Shown here: positions 49,101-62,650 of the stretch, piece by piece | Layout of the letters: every line of letters begins with the position of its first letter | How positions within the stretch are numbered: the stretch's first letter is position 1 | From: Scortum barcoo | Taxonomy: Eukaryota; Chordata; Actinopteri; Centrarchiformes; Terapontidae | Direction: 5' to 3' | Assembly: GCA_023238725.1 (NCBI GenBank) | Contig: CM041553.1 | Span: 21,572,001-21,636,000 of the forward strand | Length of the DNA: 64,000 nt | Notes under the pieces: model-generated | Database searches by the model: none | What the model was told of the DNA's origin: nothing | What the model saw: only the letters and a program-made list of their open reading frames with translations | Position numbers and translations under genes: made by a program

Positions 49101-51240
49101 TTTTTTTTACTAAAAAGATTTTTAAGCAAAGTTGACAGTTGCAGGCATTTATGGACCAGGTTTCAGTTAGCTGTGCGGCTAATTAGCAGCGAGTGCTTTA
49201 AAAGATTTCTGTGTAAGTTGCATCAGCAGCGAGCCGGCTGCAGCAGGGTTACGTGTGCTGTGTGATCAGCGAGGCCGGTGTACATCAGTCTGTGAATGAG
49301 GCATCCTGTAGCAGTTAGCGTGTCCAGTTGTTTATGAATGGGGACTTCTTGTGTAGCCCAGCACCGTGCCAAAAAAAAAAAAAAAAACATAAACCATATG
49401 TATCTGGGCTGCTCCTCTGCCAAAACAAAAGTGTTGACACAAAAAGTCAGTTACCATGGATACAAAAATTGCCCACATCATTTTTGTCAGAGGCCTTGTG
49501 TAATCGTTTTCTCTTCCCTGTAATTTATTTATCTATTTTTTCATTTATTTATTTATTTATCAGTTTGTTTGTGAGCCTGCCTGCTGGTTTGGTAGTTGGA
49601 GCTGCTTTAATTGGACTCTGTTTCTTTTCCTCCGATTCATTCCAGGAATATTGGAGTACTGGGCTTTGACTATTAGCCAAACAACATTAGTGGAATGAGC
49701 TTTTGTCTTCAATAATTATACAGAGTAATAACAAAACAGTTAGCACGCTGTTGACGCACTATACAGCACGGTAATGGGTCTCCCTTGTTTTTCAGATATT
49801 TCATAATCACACACTGGTATGAGCTATTAGCAACAACCTTGTGAAATTTAATCAGACAGCAGAAATGAAGCGGTAAAGGCAGCCAGCTTGTTGAAGTGTT
49901 TGGATGCTGGAGGCCAGATCTGAACCTGAGCTGCGCGTGTATCCGACATCGACATGCCCGGGTAACTTCTGTTCAATGTGCTGTTGGCCCATGAAAGACA
50001 CATGGCGACTGAGCTCGGTGGTTATAAATCGGTCATAATAATGTGGACACATGTTCAGACAGTTCCTTCACTGTGGACTCCTCCCTTATTGCCTAAATAC
50101 CTACAACTGTGTACAGACAGGGCAGAGCTGACTCACTATACTGTCCAAGTGCTGTGCTGCTGTGCGCCCAACGAGTGCATACTAAATGAGAGAAAGAGAG
50201 AGATCCTCAAGTGTATGCGCATGCAGAACCCTGCAAAAAGGTCATGTCCCAGAAGTTACCATTGGGAGGTCTGCAGGCGTGCATACCCTTAAGTGAGAAT
50301 ATACTTAAAGAAAAGGACAGCTTTTAAAAGCTTATTTATGGTGGAAGAACGTATGATTTTATTTCCTTGGCAACAGCTTAATGTTTAAATATAGAATAAC
50401 ACAAGCTTAGCTGCTCTCTGTTGTGGTTAACAGGCTAAAAATTAAAACCTCTCTTAATATCATGCATAGCATCCTCTGCAGCTCCCAAGGTGGTGTCCTG
50501 GGTTCGGCCTGTCCTGACAGGAGGCCTCTAATGGGTGAATAGCAAGAGATGTTGATGGGTGGGATGGTATGAAAGAAAGGCAGAGCCATTATATTTAGGA
50601 ACCCCAGGAATTTTTTTTCCTCAAAAGAAAAGAAGACCATCATCCTCTTTCAGTGTGGTCTGTCTCCCTCTCTTTTATGTTCACGTTATGCAATCGTCTG
50701 TTTCTTTTATTCCAAGCCTCGGAGGCTCGGGCTCTGACGGAGGAGGATAGAGGACCTCAACAGGTGGAGATTTTTTATTCTAGGGATAGAGGAGGAGGAG
50801 GTGGTGGTGGAGGAGGAGGAGGAAGAGGAGGATAGTGAAGTGTTCCTTAATAATAAGCCCTCTGGTCTGCTTAGGCCGCATCTTTTGTGTTGTTGTTGTT
50901 TTGTGCCTCAGTGTGAGTGTGTGAGTGTGTAACTCAGCTCATGACAGCCAGTCCTCGTAGTTCCCCGGCCTGCTAACATGACCCCATGCAGTATCTACAC
51001 CATCTGTCTCCAGTGGGACTCCAAGGCAACACTCAGAGGGAGAGAGAGGCATGGAGGGAGAGGGGGTGGGGGGTGTCAGCGCTCCCTGAGGACCCCCTGT
51101 GCTGCAGTTTTGATCTGCTAATTATGTTTAATTGAGACTGTGTAATTCACTCGCGTTGCTTCTATTTCTCCCTTATCTCACCCGTAGCTTTTAACAAACT
51201 CTGGCGCAGACGAGGGAACATGACACATCATCAGGAATAA
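43192..51240. other. 8-kb stretch without a recognised gene
   Basis: Mostly AT-rich, with ATTT-type repeats at about 49,520-49,560 and a (GGA/GGT)n tract at about 50,785-50,835. It could be intergenic or intronic to a plus-strand gene. No ORF shows a recognisable family. Confidence 0.65.
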
Positions 51241-51281
51241 ACGCTTCGGTGCATTAATTTAGAAGAGATCGGTACAATTTT

Positions 51282-51282
<1 letters not shown>

Positions 51283-51313
<31 letters not shown>
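51283..51313. repeat. (GT)n microsatellite
   Basis: Uninterrupted GT run at the left edge of the CpG-rich region; a (CA)n run follows at 51,461-51,484. Confidence 0.95.
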
Positions 51314-51315
<2 letters not shown>

Positions 51316-52851
51316 AGCAGGGGGGGGGTTGTCTGCAGGGGAACATCTAGATTGGGTTACAACAGTTCGGCGGATATTGAAATGTTTTATCTGTGCGCAG
51401 TGGATGCTCCGAGGAGCGGAGGCGCGACGCGGCGACTCGTTTGACGCCGAGACAGTCGTCACACACACACACACACACACACACAGAAAAAAAACACACA
51501 CATACAAACGCACGCACGCACGCGCGCCCAGAAAGAGATAAGGGAGATGGTCGCACAAAGGCGCGCACGCAGTTTTGTTTGGCGAGGTGGCACCAGGTGA
51601 TGCCATCAGCGACGGATGACGGTGTGCGCCATACCTCTCTTTTTTTTATTTGGAGAGGACGAGCGACGCGCAGAGAGACAGAAAAAACCCGAGAGAGACG
51701 CATCAGTTTTAACGAGCTGTGAAGTTGGACCCCCCCCTTTTTTTGGGACATTGCGAATTTTCCTCCAGCGCGCACCCTCTTCTTTCTCTCTCTCTCTCTT
51801 TATTTGTTTTAACTCGCCACACATTTGGTATTTCATAATGGGAAAATGAAGTCACCCAAGTCGCCCGCCACCGCCCCCCCCCATCCTTCCCTCCATTCAG
51901 GCCCCGTTGCCCATATGTTTAATTAACTAGGCTGATGTGTAAGTACCTTCAGCCAGCGAAGCGTGGGCGGGCGGGCTGCGGGGTAAAGACACCGCCGGAG
52001 AATATTTCCTTCTTTCTCTCCGCCCGGGCGCTCGGTCGGCTGCCGGAGCATCACCTCTGCCGCGCGGCGTAGAGAGCGACGAAAATAACTCGACCCGTTT
52101 AAACTTGTTCCAAATTGGGGTTTTTTTGGGGGGTATCTTTTTTTTTTGGAAGGGGGGGAGTGCGGTGCTCGTTCGGAGTGCGCGCAAAAGGAGAGAAGCG
52201 GAGGGAGAAAAGAGAGAGGGAGAGAGAGAGTGTGTGTGTGCTTGGAGAGAGAGATACATTTATATGTGCGTGCGTGTGTTTTGATGTTATTTGTGACGGA
52301 ATCCCCCCCTTCAGTCTCCAAGAATCCGCGAGCGGCGCGAGGAGAGGAGGAGGAGGAGGAGGACAGGAGAGGAGGAGGAGGAGGAGGCGCGCGGACCTGT
52401 CCACGAGCCCTCACTGCGGAACGCGCGGGGCTGCCGCCGGAGATCCCAAAGCAACGATCATTTTGGATCCCTGAGTCCAAACTGATCCCCGCGCGTCAAC
52501 GAGGTTTTTTTTTTCTTTTTTTCTTTTTTCTTTTTTTTCTTTTTTTCCCCGTTTTCCCAGCGCGACTCCGCCGGTGAATGGACGGTGTTTGACATCTTAA
52601 CCGAGAGGAATACTACCTATCTGCCCGGGGGAGAGGTGGTGGTGCTGCTGCTGCTGCTGCTGGAGGGAGGTCTTCAGAGGGAGACAGGTGGATTTATCCG
52701 TGTGTTGGTGGGGGTGTTATTTATTTAATTTTTGGGGGAGTGGTGGGGGGGTGACTGGATGGAGGAGAAATTGATGGATTAATCTGACGGAGGAGAGTCG
52801 TCTGTGATTCCCACTCCTGCCGAGGGCACCCGAATGGAGTAACAGGCTGCA

Positions 52852-52898
52852 ATGTCATCTCCACCTGGCCGCCTGGAGAGATGTGTCACGGGAATGGG
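52852..52898 (+). CDS. Possible short first coding exon in the CpG island, unknown gene
   Basis: From ATG at 52,852 (G at -3) the frame reads MSSPPGRLERCVTGM and leaves in phase 2 at a consensus donor, GTGAGT. Several tiny upstream ORFs precede it (for example ATGGAGTAA at 52,834). Nothing identifies the protein; it may instead be 5'UTR. Confidence 0.25.
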
Positions 52899-53266
52899 GT
52901 GAGTTGGATTCAATTAGTATGTTTTTTTTGTTGTTGTTTTTTTTTAAGGTGGAGGTGGTGGGTGCTTGTGTGAGAACTAACTCTCTCCTGTGTGGGTGAC
53001 GCGGAGATATGAGCGGCGCTTGTTCTGGGTTCGGTGGGTTTGATATGTGCCGCACACTCACTCTCCTCTCAAAGTGGAGCAGAGGCGGGGTTGGTGGGGC
53101 GGCTGGTCCCCCCCCTCTCTTCTCTCCCCCAGCTCCTCCGTCCGTCCGTCCGAGCCGAGTCCCCGACACGCGCAACCTGCTGCATGCCCTACATAGACGA
53201 GCCCGGCGCCGGAGAGGAGCGTGAGGGGAATATTCGCTGGAGCCACAGGCTGTTTTTAACGCCCCC

Positions 53267-53267
53267 C

Positions 53268-53313
<46 letters not shown>

Positions 53314-53314
53314 A
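53267..53314. repeat. Compound (CT)n(CA)n microsatellite
   Basis: CT run at 53,267-53,289 followed directly by CA to 53,314. Confidence 0.95.
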
Positions 53315-54164
53315 CGCAGTACTATTTTCTCTCTCTCTCACCGTAAACCAGCTCACCTTTGAATTTAACTTGTGTTTTCGTCGCGCGCGCTCGCCATCCA
53401 ATAAGCTCGTGTCTCAGCGTCCCCCCCCCCCCCAAAAAAGTGCGCAAAGAGGCGCACGCACACACTGACATACACGCGCGCGCGCACACACACACTTTGG
53501 ATGCATTTGATGTTTTTCAGACTGCTAAAATTGTTATGAGTCACGAGGAATATACCGCCATCGGGTAATAATGTTTATGGCTCGTGTGGGCACCGGCCCG
53601 GAGGCGCGCGTCCCTTTTATAGAAACCAGAGTCCAGTTCAACAAGTCTGCCACTCAACGAGCAATAGCGCATTTCTCTCCCTCCATCTCCCCCTCTTTAG
53701 ATCAAGTTTGAACACTTTTCCTCCGGTTTCGCCGACGCTGTGAGAAGGAACCAAAATGCCAGCAAGCGCACAGGTCACGGCGGCTGCCTGCACGGCCCAC
53801 CCTCGCACCACGGCGGCACAACTCAGCATTCATCGCACGGACTCCGAAGAAGAAGGCGCAAACCCTCCGCGACCGCAAACCTGCAGCAGCCACGCTTTGT
53901 GACACCGAAGGTAAGGACCGCGATGTGCGGGAGAGAGAGAGAGAGAGGGGGGCTGCTGCGGGACGCTGAGCGGCGCTGTTGCATCACATTATCCCCGGCC
54001 ACTGATGAGAGGCCGTGTAATGAATTCATATCTCAAATTACAGTTTTCAGGCTTTGAATGCAGTCACGTTGTAGAAACACATTTTCTTCCGTTTTTCCTC
54101 CCGCTTCCCGTGCCAAGTCTGACACACGAAGTGTCTTCTCCTCCTCTCAGGGACATGGAAGCCA

Positions 54165-54165
<1 letters not shown>

Positions 54166-54231
<66 letters not shown>
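54166..54231. repeat. Compound (CA)n(CT)n(CA)n microsatellite
   Basis: CA run, then a CT run, then CA again, within the probable first intron of the CpG-island gene. Same motif pair as at 53,267. Confidence 0.95.
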
Positions 54232-54299
54232 GATGTTACATGGGGGGTAACTATAAGAGTCTCACAGCCTATCTGAGTATAGGAGTCTGACATGACAGC

Positions 54300-57200
54300 G
54301 TATAAGGCCTCTAATTCCCATAATTCCGCATCAGACTAATCATTCTTGGTGGCAAAGCGCTGCCCCTAATTTCCTGTGTGTGTGTGTGTGTAAATTCATT
54401 GTGATCATTTAGGGCAAATTATCATTCATGCCATACAGTACCAGACTCATTGTAGAGAAGAGGGGGAGAGAGAGGCTGAGGATGTGCTCAGCAGTAGCCT
54501 ATTTTCTTGAATAGTGGGATGACACAAAAGGAGATCAACTCTGTAGGGCATAAACGCAATAGAGTGGAGAGCAGTGAATGTCGAGAGCTGTTGCTATCTT
54601 CATTAATATAAATATCTTGTGCAAAGCTGCAGTGAATTCTGGGTGTGATGTCACAACACCTTCAAAACCTTAACAGTATTTTATAGTAGGGCCTACTTCT
54701 TCATTCACTTTCTTTTTGTTATCACTCCAGAAAGGGTTTCCTGCTCAGCTGCGCGTCGTATTGTCGTCTCTCACGGTCTGCCATTAACCAACTACTGAAA
54801 CAAAGCCAAACAAGAGGAGCATGAAAATGAAAAATCCTCAGTAGTGCGACGCATACCATATTCTGAGTCCCATTTTGGCTCCAGCATGACATAGTGTTGA
54901 AATTATGTGTCGAGATGTGTCTCACTGAGCTGTTCAGTGAACCATCTCTATTGTTGGCAAAGCAGGTACTGTAGTTCAGAATTTATTGTCTCGAAGCAGC
55001 TTGTCAGCGTAGAAGTGAGACTGTGTTGTTCTGTTTCTCTGCCGTTAAAGCTATTTAATCCCTCACATTAAATGTGCTGCTCTCAACATGTTATTGAGCT
55101 GCCTTTAACAAGATGGCCCTCTTGAGATGATTTTGATGGCATCTACGTGGAGCTGGTGGTATTTGCTGAGACGTTATGTTGCCTACGCTGGCGACAAAGA
55201 TCTGGAGGGTGTCTTTCTCTCATGTGGTTCTGCCGAATGCAATTTCCTTGTAAAGATATTTTTTAAAAGAGGTTATTCACAGAGGTTTCTTGCAGATAAA
55301 AGGCTGCAAAAGGTGAGCAATCAGACTACTCTGTGTCATAGTGTGCGAGACATTTTTAGAGCTAGAGCATAAAATTAGCCCAAAATCTACATATGCCTGC
55401 AAGTGGGGAAAGCTTCAGAGAGCATTCATGCAGAAGTCTTTCTTTTCATGAAAGATACATGGAGTTTTTACCTCTGTTGAACCGTTAGTTTCACTGAAGT
55501 GATCCAAAAGTACTGCAATTATTATTGTGCATTTGCTGTGACACAGTCTCAAAAAATAGCTTTGCCTTAAAATTTCCTGTTTGATCATAATAATTACTGA
55601 GCCATGAATGCTGCTCTTGTATCTTTCAGGTTATTTTATGATACTAGATATGCTGTTTAGCCCAGTTAAAGATATTTGAGTCACAAATACTAGAATAAAG
55701 CCAACAAAGAAACCTCACAGCCTCTTCTTTTTTTCTCTCTTTTTTTCCATGAGCACATAGAGGATTTTAGGTAGGAGTACACGCACAAGATTGCAACCTA
55801 GAGCTTATGAAGAATAATTATAAAGACGCTTAAAAAAGAGAAAAGCCAAAGAACCTGTGGGTGGAATATGCACCTTCCTGCCCTGCATTGTAGCTGTATT
55901 TGTCCTGAAGGAGGTATTGACACATCCTGAGATAAGAGCTACAGCAAATAATCCCCTTATCTGCACAGTATTTTTGGTTGGAGCTCACTATCCACTGAAG
56001 TTGACAAAGTGCATGTTTGAAAATAAGGTTTGCCGTGGTGTGGTTCTGCCTAGAACATTAACATCCAAACCGTGTGCAGCCACCAAGCCTCTGGCATGGC
56101 CTTTAGCTTTAGCTGTCATCTGCTGAGTGAGTGCTTTCTTTAAAGTCAATTAAACCTGCTACTGTGCCTGCACTGAGTTGCATCAGATAATCTTGTCCTG
56201 AGAACATCCACCACTGAACTGATGACTCTGGGTGGTTAACAGATTTAACTCCTTTTCTCGCACACTGTTCGAAGAATGTAAAAACCGATGCCCTGCCTTC
56301 GCGGTTCCCGTCTTCGTGCGTACAATCACAGGTCAAACGCCTTGCACACGAGGCTCGAGAGGATGAAAATGAGCGTTTTCATTTTCCTGTTCCTGGTAAT
56401 TACCAGTGAAAAGGGCTGAGTGACATATGATAATGAGTCATTTGACCCCTGCTGATCTTCTGTATATTGATGTGTGATAGTGCAGTCTCAGACACAAGTT
56501 AATAACCCAAAAGTCTCTTTAGAACGTGTACTGTTTAATCATTTAATCAAAACACAGTTGGTGGTCTCATTTAATGAGTTAGTGAGCCATAGTGATATTA
56601 AGTAGGGTTTGACTAATACAGGTTTTAGAAATTATATTTTTAGAATTAAGTTGGCAGTAGTTGGAGTGATGCTCTGCATCTGTACACTGGACCGCTTCAT
56701 GCCTTCAGGCACAAGTACTGAGTGTTTTACATAATTTCAGTATTGAATATTCTGTTTCTGAATTTACAGCTAAAACTATCCAAATTAACAAGTAGTTGTT
56801 CTTTAATCATCAGTAAACCTCCCACCTATTAAATATCCGAAAGATCAGAAACTGCTTATTTAATATTCATACTGCCTTTAACACTGCCCTGGTTAGCAAT
56901 TTGACATTTAAGGGGCTTATGACTGAGTGTTTATAGCCATTATACCTGCATCACTGTATCTTTAATGGTTTTTAAATGTTTCCGTCTGCTCAAGATTTCA
57001 GATAAGTCTTATCCAGTTCAGCCCAGTTTTCAGACTTTACTGATAGGATTTAAATAATCGGATTGGAATAAATCTGGAAATTAGGTTTTTCAAACCTGAA
57101 AAATAACAATCGTTGTGGATCAGGCAAGGATTTGGTTTTAGAAATCAAATCCTACTTTTGATCAATCTTATAACTTGTATCTGTATTTTTTCTTGACTCA

Positions 57201-60200
57201 GAGGCAGATCGTTTTGATGCTGAAAATCAGGATAATCTTGATCCTACTTGAGAGGTGGTTTCAGGGTGGATTTAGAGACATGACTAGCATAACAGGGCTG
57301 TAACCAAGTAATTGCCACCTATTCGCCTTGAGTATGAAATAAAACCAGCTTTTCATGTTTCTATTTTCATTTATCAAAACAGTGGCACATCCCAAATGCC
57401 TCTGTTTCAGACAAACGGACCAGCTGGATAAAAAGAAATCGATGAAAATGGCTTTTTGAACTTTTTTTTCTTTAGATTTTGTTTGTTTGAATTAATTTAG
57501 TTATAGGGTTATAATGTCAATATCAATGCCATTCGTTTTTATCAGTGTAACAACTTGCAGAAAATGTTGGCAGTTCAGTGACTTGTTTCTTTTCAGACCT
57601 TTGTCAGTGTAGAGTATACTCAAATAGAAACAGTATTTTATACTGTTTTTATGTTATTCACACAAATGTATTTTGGTGTAGCAGATTGTTATTATTGATA
57701 ACATTATTTGTTTAACAGATGGTGAGGTAAAGGTAAATGAGATGTTAAGTAATTTATGACTTTTATTGACCTATATTGACAGTAAGTCAGACCTTGTGAC
57801 TGATAAAATGATAACAACTAAAACCCCTTGGTCAAGGTTAGGGATCAGGACACATGAAGTATTCTTAAAGCTGCATTAATTGCATTTTTGGCAACTTGAC
57901 AGCAGCATAACAAACAGTAAATTCAACATTGACACATTTTCGCCTTATAAAAATTATGGCGAATGTGTTTGCAAACAGTTGCAAATGTAATCATACAGCA
58001 GACACAGAGTAACATATGCATTCATTTTGTGATGTGCCTTTAGCTACCTGATGGATGTAAATCCAATATTGACTAATTTTAGCCGTTTTTTTTATCTTAG
58101 TCAACACCAACTCCTGCAGGAAATCTCTGTCTTTTAGCTGCTAAATGCTGTAATGTGTTTACTAGCTAGTCTCTGCCTGTTGTGTGATGCCAGGCAGGTA
58201 GCACACATTGGATTTATCAGAGCTTTCTCACCTAAAACAGCTGCCTGTTGTGGCTGTAAAACCAAAACAGACGCTGATAACACTCAATAGCACTGAGAGG
58301 AACTGCAGAGTTGGGTGATAATTCTCTGTGGTTTCATCACAACAAGCAACACCTTTAACATTATAGACACAGCAGTGATTTGATCCATTATTAATATAAA
58401 ACAATATTGATCGGTGCTTCTCTAAAACCTCTGTGTTACTTTTAAAAGTTAGTACCACAGCCTCCACACTGTGATTCAGTGGTAATTGTTAAAAAAAGAT
58501 GCACACAGATGTGCTCTCCTTTGATGTCAGCATTCATCTTTCAGCTGGAAGCTTAAGGCTTTCAAGATGGTGGATGTTTCATTTTGGACTGTAACCCCCC
58601 ACTGTGTCTATTTGAATAGTGGGCTTTTGAATTAGCTTGATTAGTATTAAGCACAACATGTGGCTTTGAGAGTGAGAACATTTCCACCTTCCTAGGAAGC
58701 TTAGCTGTTACCTTAAATGATGTCTTTTACACTTTGTCAGTCTGAGGGTTTTTCCAGGCTCAAAAAGAGGCTTATGAGGTGCCTAAGTGCGGCCAGCCTG
58801 GCCCTGTCATTTTGGCCAACTTAACACCCAAAATCCATATTTCAATTTTATGCTTTTACAGGCACCAGATTTTGGTTCACACTGATATAACACTGCCCTA
58901 GTTAAGACATTCTTTACCATATTAAATCCAATTTGTTTCAGTTTTCCATGGCTACGAGGATCAGATCGTTCACATAAATGCATCAGAACTATTTTACCAC
59001 TTTATTTGTCTCCAACAGAGATCGTTGTGAGTGGCTGAAGTCAAAAAAAGGCAAAAAAATAATTTTTCATGAATAGGAATACATACATACGATAAGGCAC
59101 AATTAGCTCAGTTTTTTTTTTTTTTTTTACAATGAATCAGATCTTATTACACCGGCGGAGATAATGCACAGCAAGGTCTTTGAACAGTGGTACTACGAAG
59201 CTGCACATATATTCATACTATAGCACCATCAGTCTGTTTCCAAAAGAGGGTGTAAAAAGAATAGTTATGGTAATTCTCTTGAAAAGCTTGCAGCTACATT
59301 ACGCAAAAGCAAGTCTGGCACCATGTGCGTAGTATTATCTGTGCCAATGATATTGAGTCCATAAGGAATTTCAAAAGTCAGCTTTGGAACAAGTAAAATA
59401 ACTTCTGCACATTATGTTTCTTGTGAAAATAGCAGTGCCTCAAATTGATGAAATTGCATCAAAAAATCAATTGAAGGTAAAACTGATGTATGTAGGGGGA
59501 AAAGTTTGTAAACATATTCAAGCGTTACACAGCAGGTTTTGTGAGCTCTATCATGAAATGCTCACATATCAAGCCTCAGAACTGGGCTGTTATTTGCTGC
59601 AAGACAGTAAAGAGAATACGCCTTTCCAACATGGCGGTACATTCATTCCCATGAAATTTGCTTAATCGCTGCATCTGCTGAAAAAGCTTTTGCAGGCTTC
59701 CTCATGAATCTGCTTTTTGGGCCCACAGAGCATGTGCTTCAGAGTCTCAGGCCGAGCCCTCCTGTTGGCTCCCTGCACAGACGAATGCCATTAAAAAATG
59801 TAATGATACGGTTCTTCCTGCCTTTCCAAGCGTCATTTCATCAAATTCTGATCAACTTAGGGAATTATGCAAATTAGGTAGGTAGAGCAGGTGGACTTTA
59901 AGAGGAGCGATGCTGCTGCATCGCTTCTCCTTATTTATGATGACCTTTCAACTTGTTGGGCCAATTACTCTATGAAGAATGAGCTTTGACTGAACAGATG
60001 CTTTTACACCTGACTTTGATCCAACAGAGCCAGACCATCTCCAGATGTGTTCAAGCCAATCCAGTAGCACTCATATGTGTTCTGTGTGCATTTACACCTG
60101 TTAACAACAGGTGTATGGGACACGAAGATCCCATTGTAAGCCCTTTAAACTGTTAAAGCTGAATGACTAATTCCATAGCTTGATATCTAGCCTATGTGAC

Positions 60201-62085
60201 AGCGTTAATGTATAGTGTATGCCTTTTTTTTGCTGTCTTGTTGAGTGAGCCAAAGTGTACGCTTGTAGACGCTGTGGCTAGCGAACTACAGTTTGCTGCC
60301 ATACATCTGTGGCTGTTTCATGTCAGTGTCACAGCCCGCTGTCAGCCTGTCACTCCCAATCACTGTCATGCAACTGATAGGGGAGTGATGCTACTGTTTA
60401 ATGCAAATGTGGTTTAAAATAAAATGTTCTGATAGGGTAAATGCAAATAAGTTCTCCACCCACATAGATATATTCCCAGGGGCATACCCACAGGTAGATG
60501 TGCAGACGTGGGCTTGTTCATGAGGAAATGATGTAACATAAATTGTTCATTTTGAGATGAGTTGTTTGAGTTGTTTTGTTGAGCTGTTTTAGACATTGTT
60601 GATGTGGTGAAATTCATCAATGCTTTTATTTCTTCTCACTTACACTGCTGTGACTCTGAGTTCTTGCCTGAGTCAAAGGTCTCTTTCTTGTCTCCAATTT
60701 GTACAAAAACAGGACCTGGGAGATTTCCCGGAGCACTGACTGTACTTTTATTGATTCTGCTGTCAATTTTTTTTGTGCGTCATTTATCCGTTTGAGAAGC
60801 CCAGTGTAGCAGTTATTTGAAAAGTGCCATCTATGTAATGGATGTAAAAGTAATAAATGATTATTACTTGAATTATAAAATTGAAGATCAACCAAATCTG
60901 TAAGAAAGTAATTACATTTTTATAAAGCACAGACTTTGTTTTAAGTGGTCCACAGTGGTAGATTTTTATACGCACACCCGGGTGCACCAGTTTTTCAAGG
61001 ATATGTTGATTACCTTGGAGAAACACAGACTGATTTGATAAATATGTAAACAAAACCTGGAACCTGTGATATGTGTAATTGGTTTCCTCATGTACAACAC
61101 ATCATTTGCATATCAGCAAATGTCCACGAGGTGAAACATGATAATCAGTTATTGTGGAGACAACTTGGAAACAGCTAAATACACTGTGCAATTGATTCTG
61201 TAGGTCTGATTATTGGGGTATATTCAAAACAGCAAAGAAACTAGGATGAGTCTTGCCATAAATTAAAGTCAGGTTTTCAGTGGATCATCAAATAAAATGC
61301 TACTTGATTTCCACATGAATAGGACCTCGATCACTCCATGATTTAGTGTGTCAGCGTGTAGTCAGTTTACATTCACTTTTTCTACATGATCTTGTTGAGA
61401 ACTCTGCCAGGCAGCAAGATGCGGATGCCAGTAATATTCCCAAAACATCTGCAAATCATCCAAAATATATTACTCCAGGTATAATGCTTCCTTCCGTGCT
61501 GGCGACAGGTGCTGTCTCAGCCAGACGGGGCATCTGGTGATGTGGGAACATTTGAAGCCTCTGTCTCCTCCTGCCAAGTATAGTTTTTAACATCAATGAG
61601 CGACACATCAAAAAACGTATGTTGACCAGACACTGGTACCCAGAGATAGGATAGATCTCATGTTGGAGGCTTTTTAAAGGCTGCTATCAAATGTAAGCCA
61701 TGACCACTGACTTTTTTTAATTATTTAGTATAGTAAGTATAACATTTCAAACATTAAATCTGTCAAATTGCTGGCTTCATCTATCTGCTAAAGTAATGGC
61801 ATTAAAACATACAGGAGGTCTCCTTTATTCCATAATGGCTGGAGAACAGTGGTGAGATTGAAATAATGATTGAGTGTTTTCAGGTCTCTCACAGGCTTCA
61901 TCAGCGATGAATTTTAAAACTTGTTTTGCCATTTAAGTCTTAATTAATGACCATTGTGAGCATGTGGGATTCTCGCCCCCTCTCCTCAGTAGTAAATCCC
62001 CTAATATGTTTTCACATCAGTTTCACAATTTATCAGACACAAAACTCTGCTGCCTATTAAAAGTTGAAAAATTATGGAGGGCGAT
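54300..62085. other. Non-coding stretch, possibly a large first intron
   Basis: AT-rich throughout, without recognisable exons, RNA genes or repeats beyond poly-T tracts (about 59,110-59,128). It follows two plus-strand donors, so a long intron is plausible but unproven. Confidence 0.55.
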
Positions 62086-62109
62086 AGTTGGTCTGTTCTG
62101 ACTGCTGGA

Positions 62110-62650
62110 TTTTTTTATGCCTCCGCGCCAGCAATAGTGTGGCCAGAGGCATTATAGTTTTTGGGGTGTTTGTCCAGCCATGTGCACATCTGTTCCTCTG
62201 TCCATCCCATTCTCCTGACTGTGATATCTCAAGAATGGCTTGGGGGAATTTTTCTACATTTTGCACGGATGAACTGAGCAAATTTTGGTTGTCAAAGATC
62301 AAGGTCACCCTGAACTTTTGTCTGTCCCTTTCTCATGAACACTATATCTCAGGAATGCCTGGAGGAATTTTCATTACATCTGGCAAAGATGTCCTCCTGA
62401 ACTCAGAGTAGAACTGAGAATTCAGTGGTCAAAGTCCAAGGTCACTGTGACCTCACAAAACATGTTTTTGCTAACATAACTCAAGAATTCATATGCAGAT
62501 CATTACGGAGTTTCACACAAATGTGTAACACAATAAAATGATGAAGTGATGACATTTTTTAACTAAAAGGTAAAGGTCTAGTTCACTGTGAGATCATAAT
62601 CGCCTGCAATTTTTTTTTTTGATCCCAAGGTACTTGTATGAGTCCACCAT
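62110..62650. repeat. Teleost interspersed repeat with internal ~120-bp subrepeats
   Basis: Starts near ATGCCTCCGCGCCAGCAAT and contains GATATCTCAAGAATGGCTTG (62,223) and TATATCTCAGGAATGCCTGG (62,343), 120 bp apart, then AACATAACTCAAGAATTC (about 62,474), and the phrase GGTCACTGTGACCTCAC. This arrangement is familiar as a very common repeat in percomorph fish genomes. The ORFs inside are not genes. Confidence 0.7.

Larger units (their letters stand above)
51250..54000 (+). promoter_or_regulatory. Large CpG-rich promoter/first-exon region
   Basis: By far the most CpG-rich part of the window, with GA- and GGA-rich tracts (52,330-52,390), a (CTG)n run near 52,643 and poly-T/poly-G runs typical of a fish 5'UTR/promoter. 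Plus-strand donors of consensus quality occur at 52,899 (ATGGG|GTGAGT) and 53,911 (CCGAAG|GTAAGG). The likely reading is a plus-strand gene whose body lies beyond 64 kb. Which gene cannot be told. Confidence 0.55.

Noticed and set aside
53182..53250. MPYIDEPGAGEE start in the CpG island, recalling MPYIDE in the RhoGEF ABR
   Set aside because: The similarity is six residues only; the frame then runs into a (CT)n repeat with no usable donor.
53740..54057. 105-residue plus-strand ORF across a consensus donor
   Set aside because: It has no ATG start (opens at GTG), is Arg/His-rich low complexity, and crosses a strong donor, so it is more likely 5'UTR.
60626..60895. Minus-strand 89-residue ORF with a charged segment LLKRINDAQKKLTAESIKVQ
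   Set aside because: No clear splice sites or start context, and no family recognised; likely chance in AT-rich DNA.
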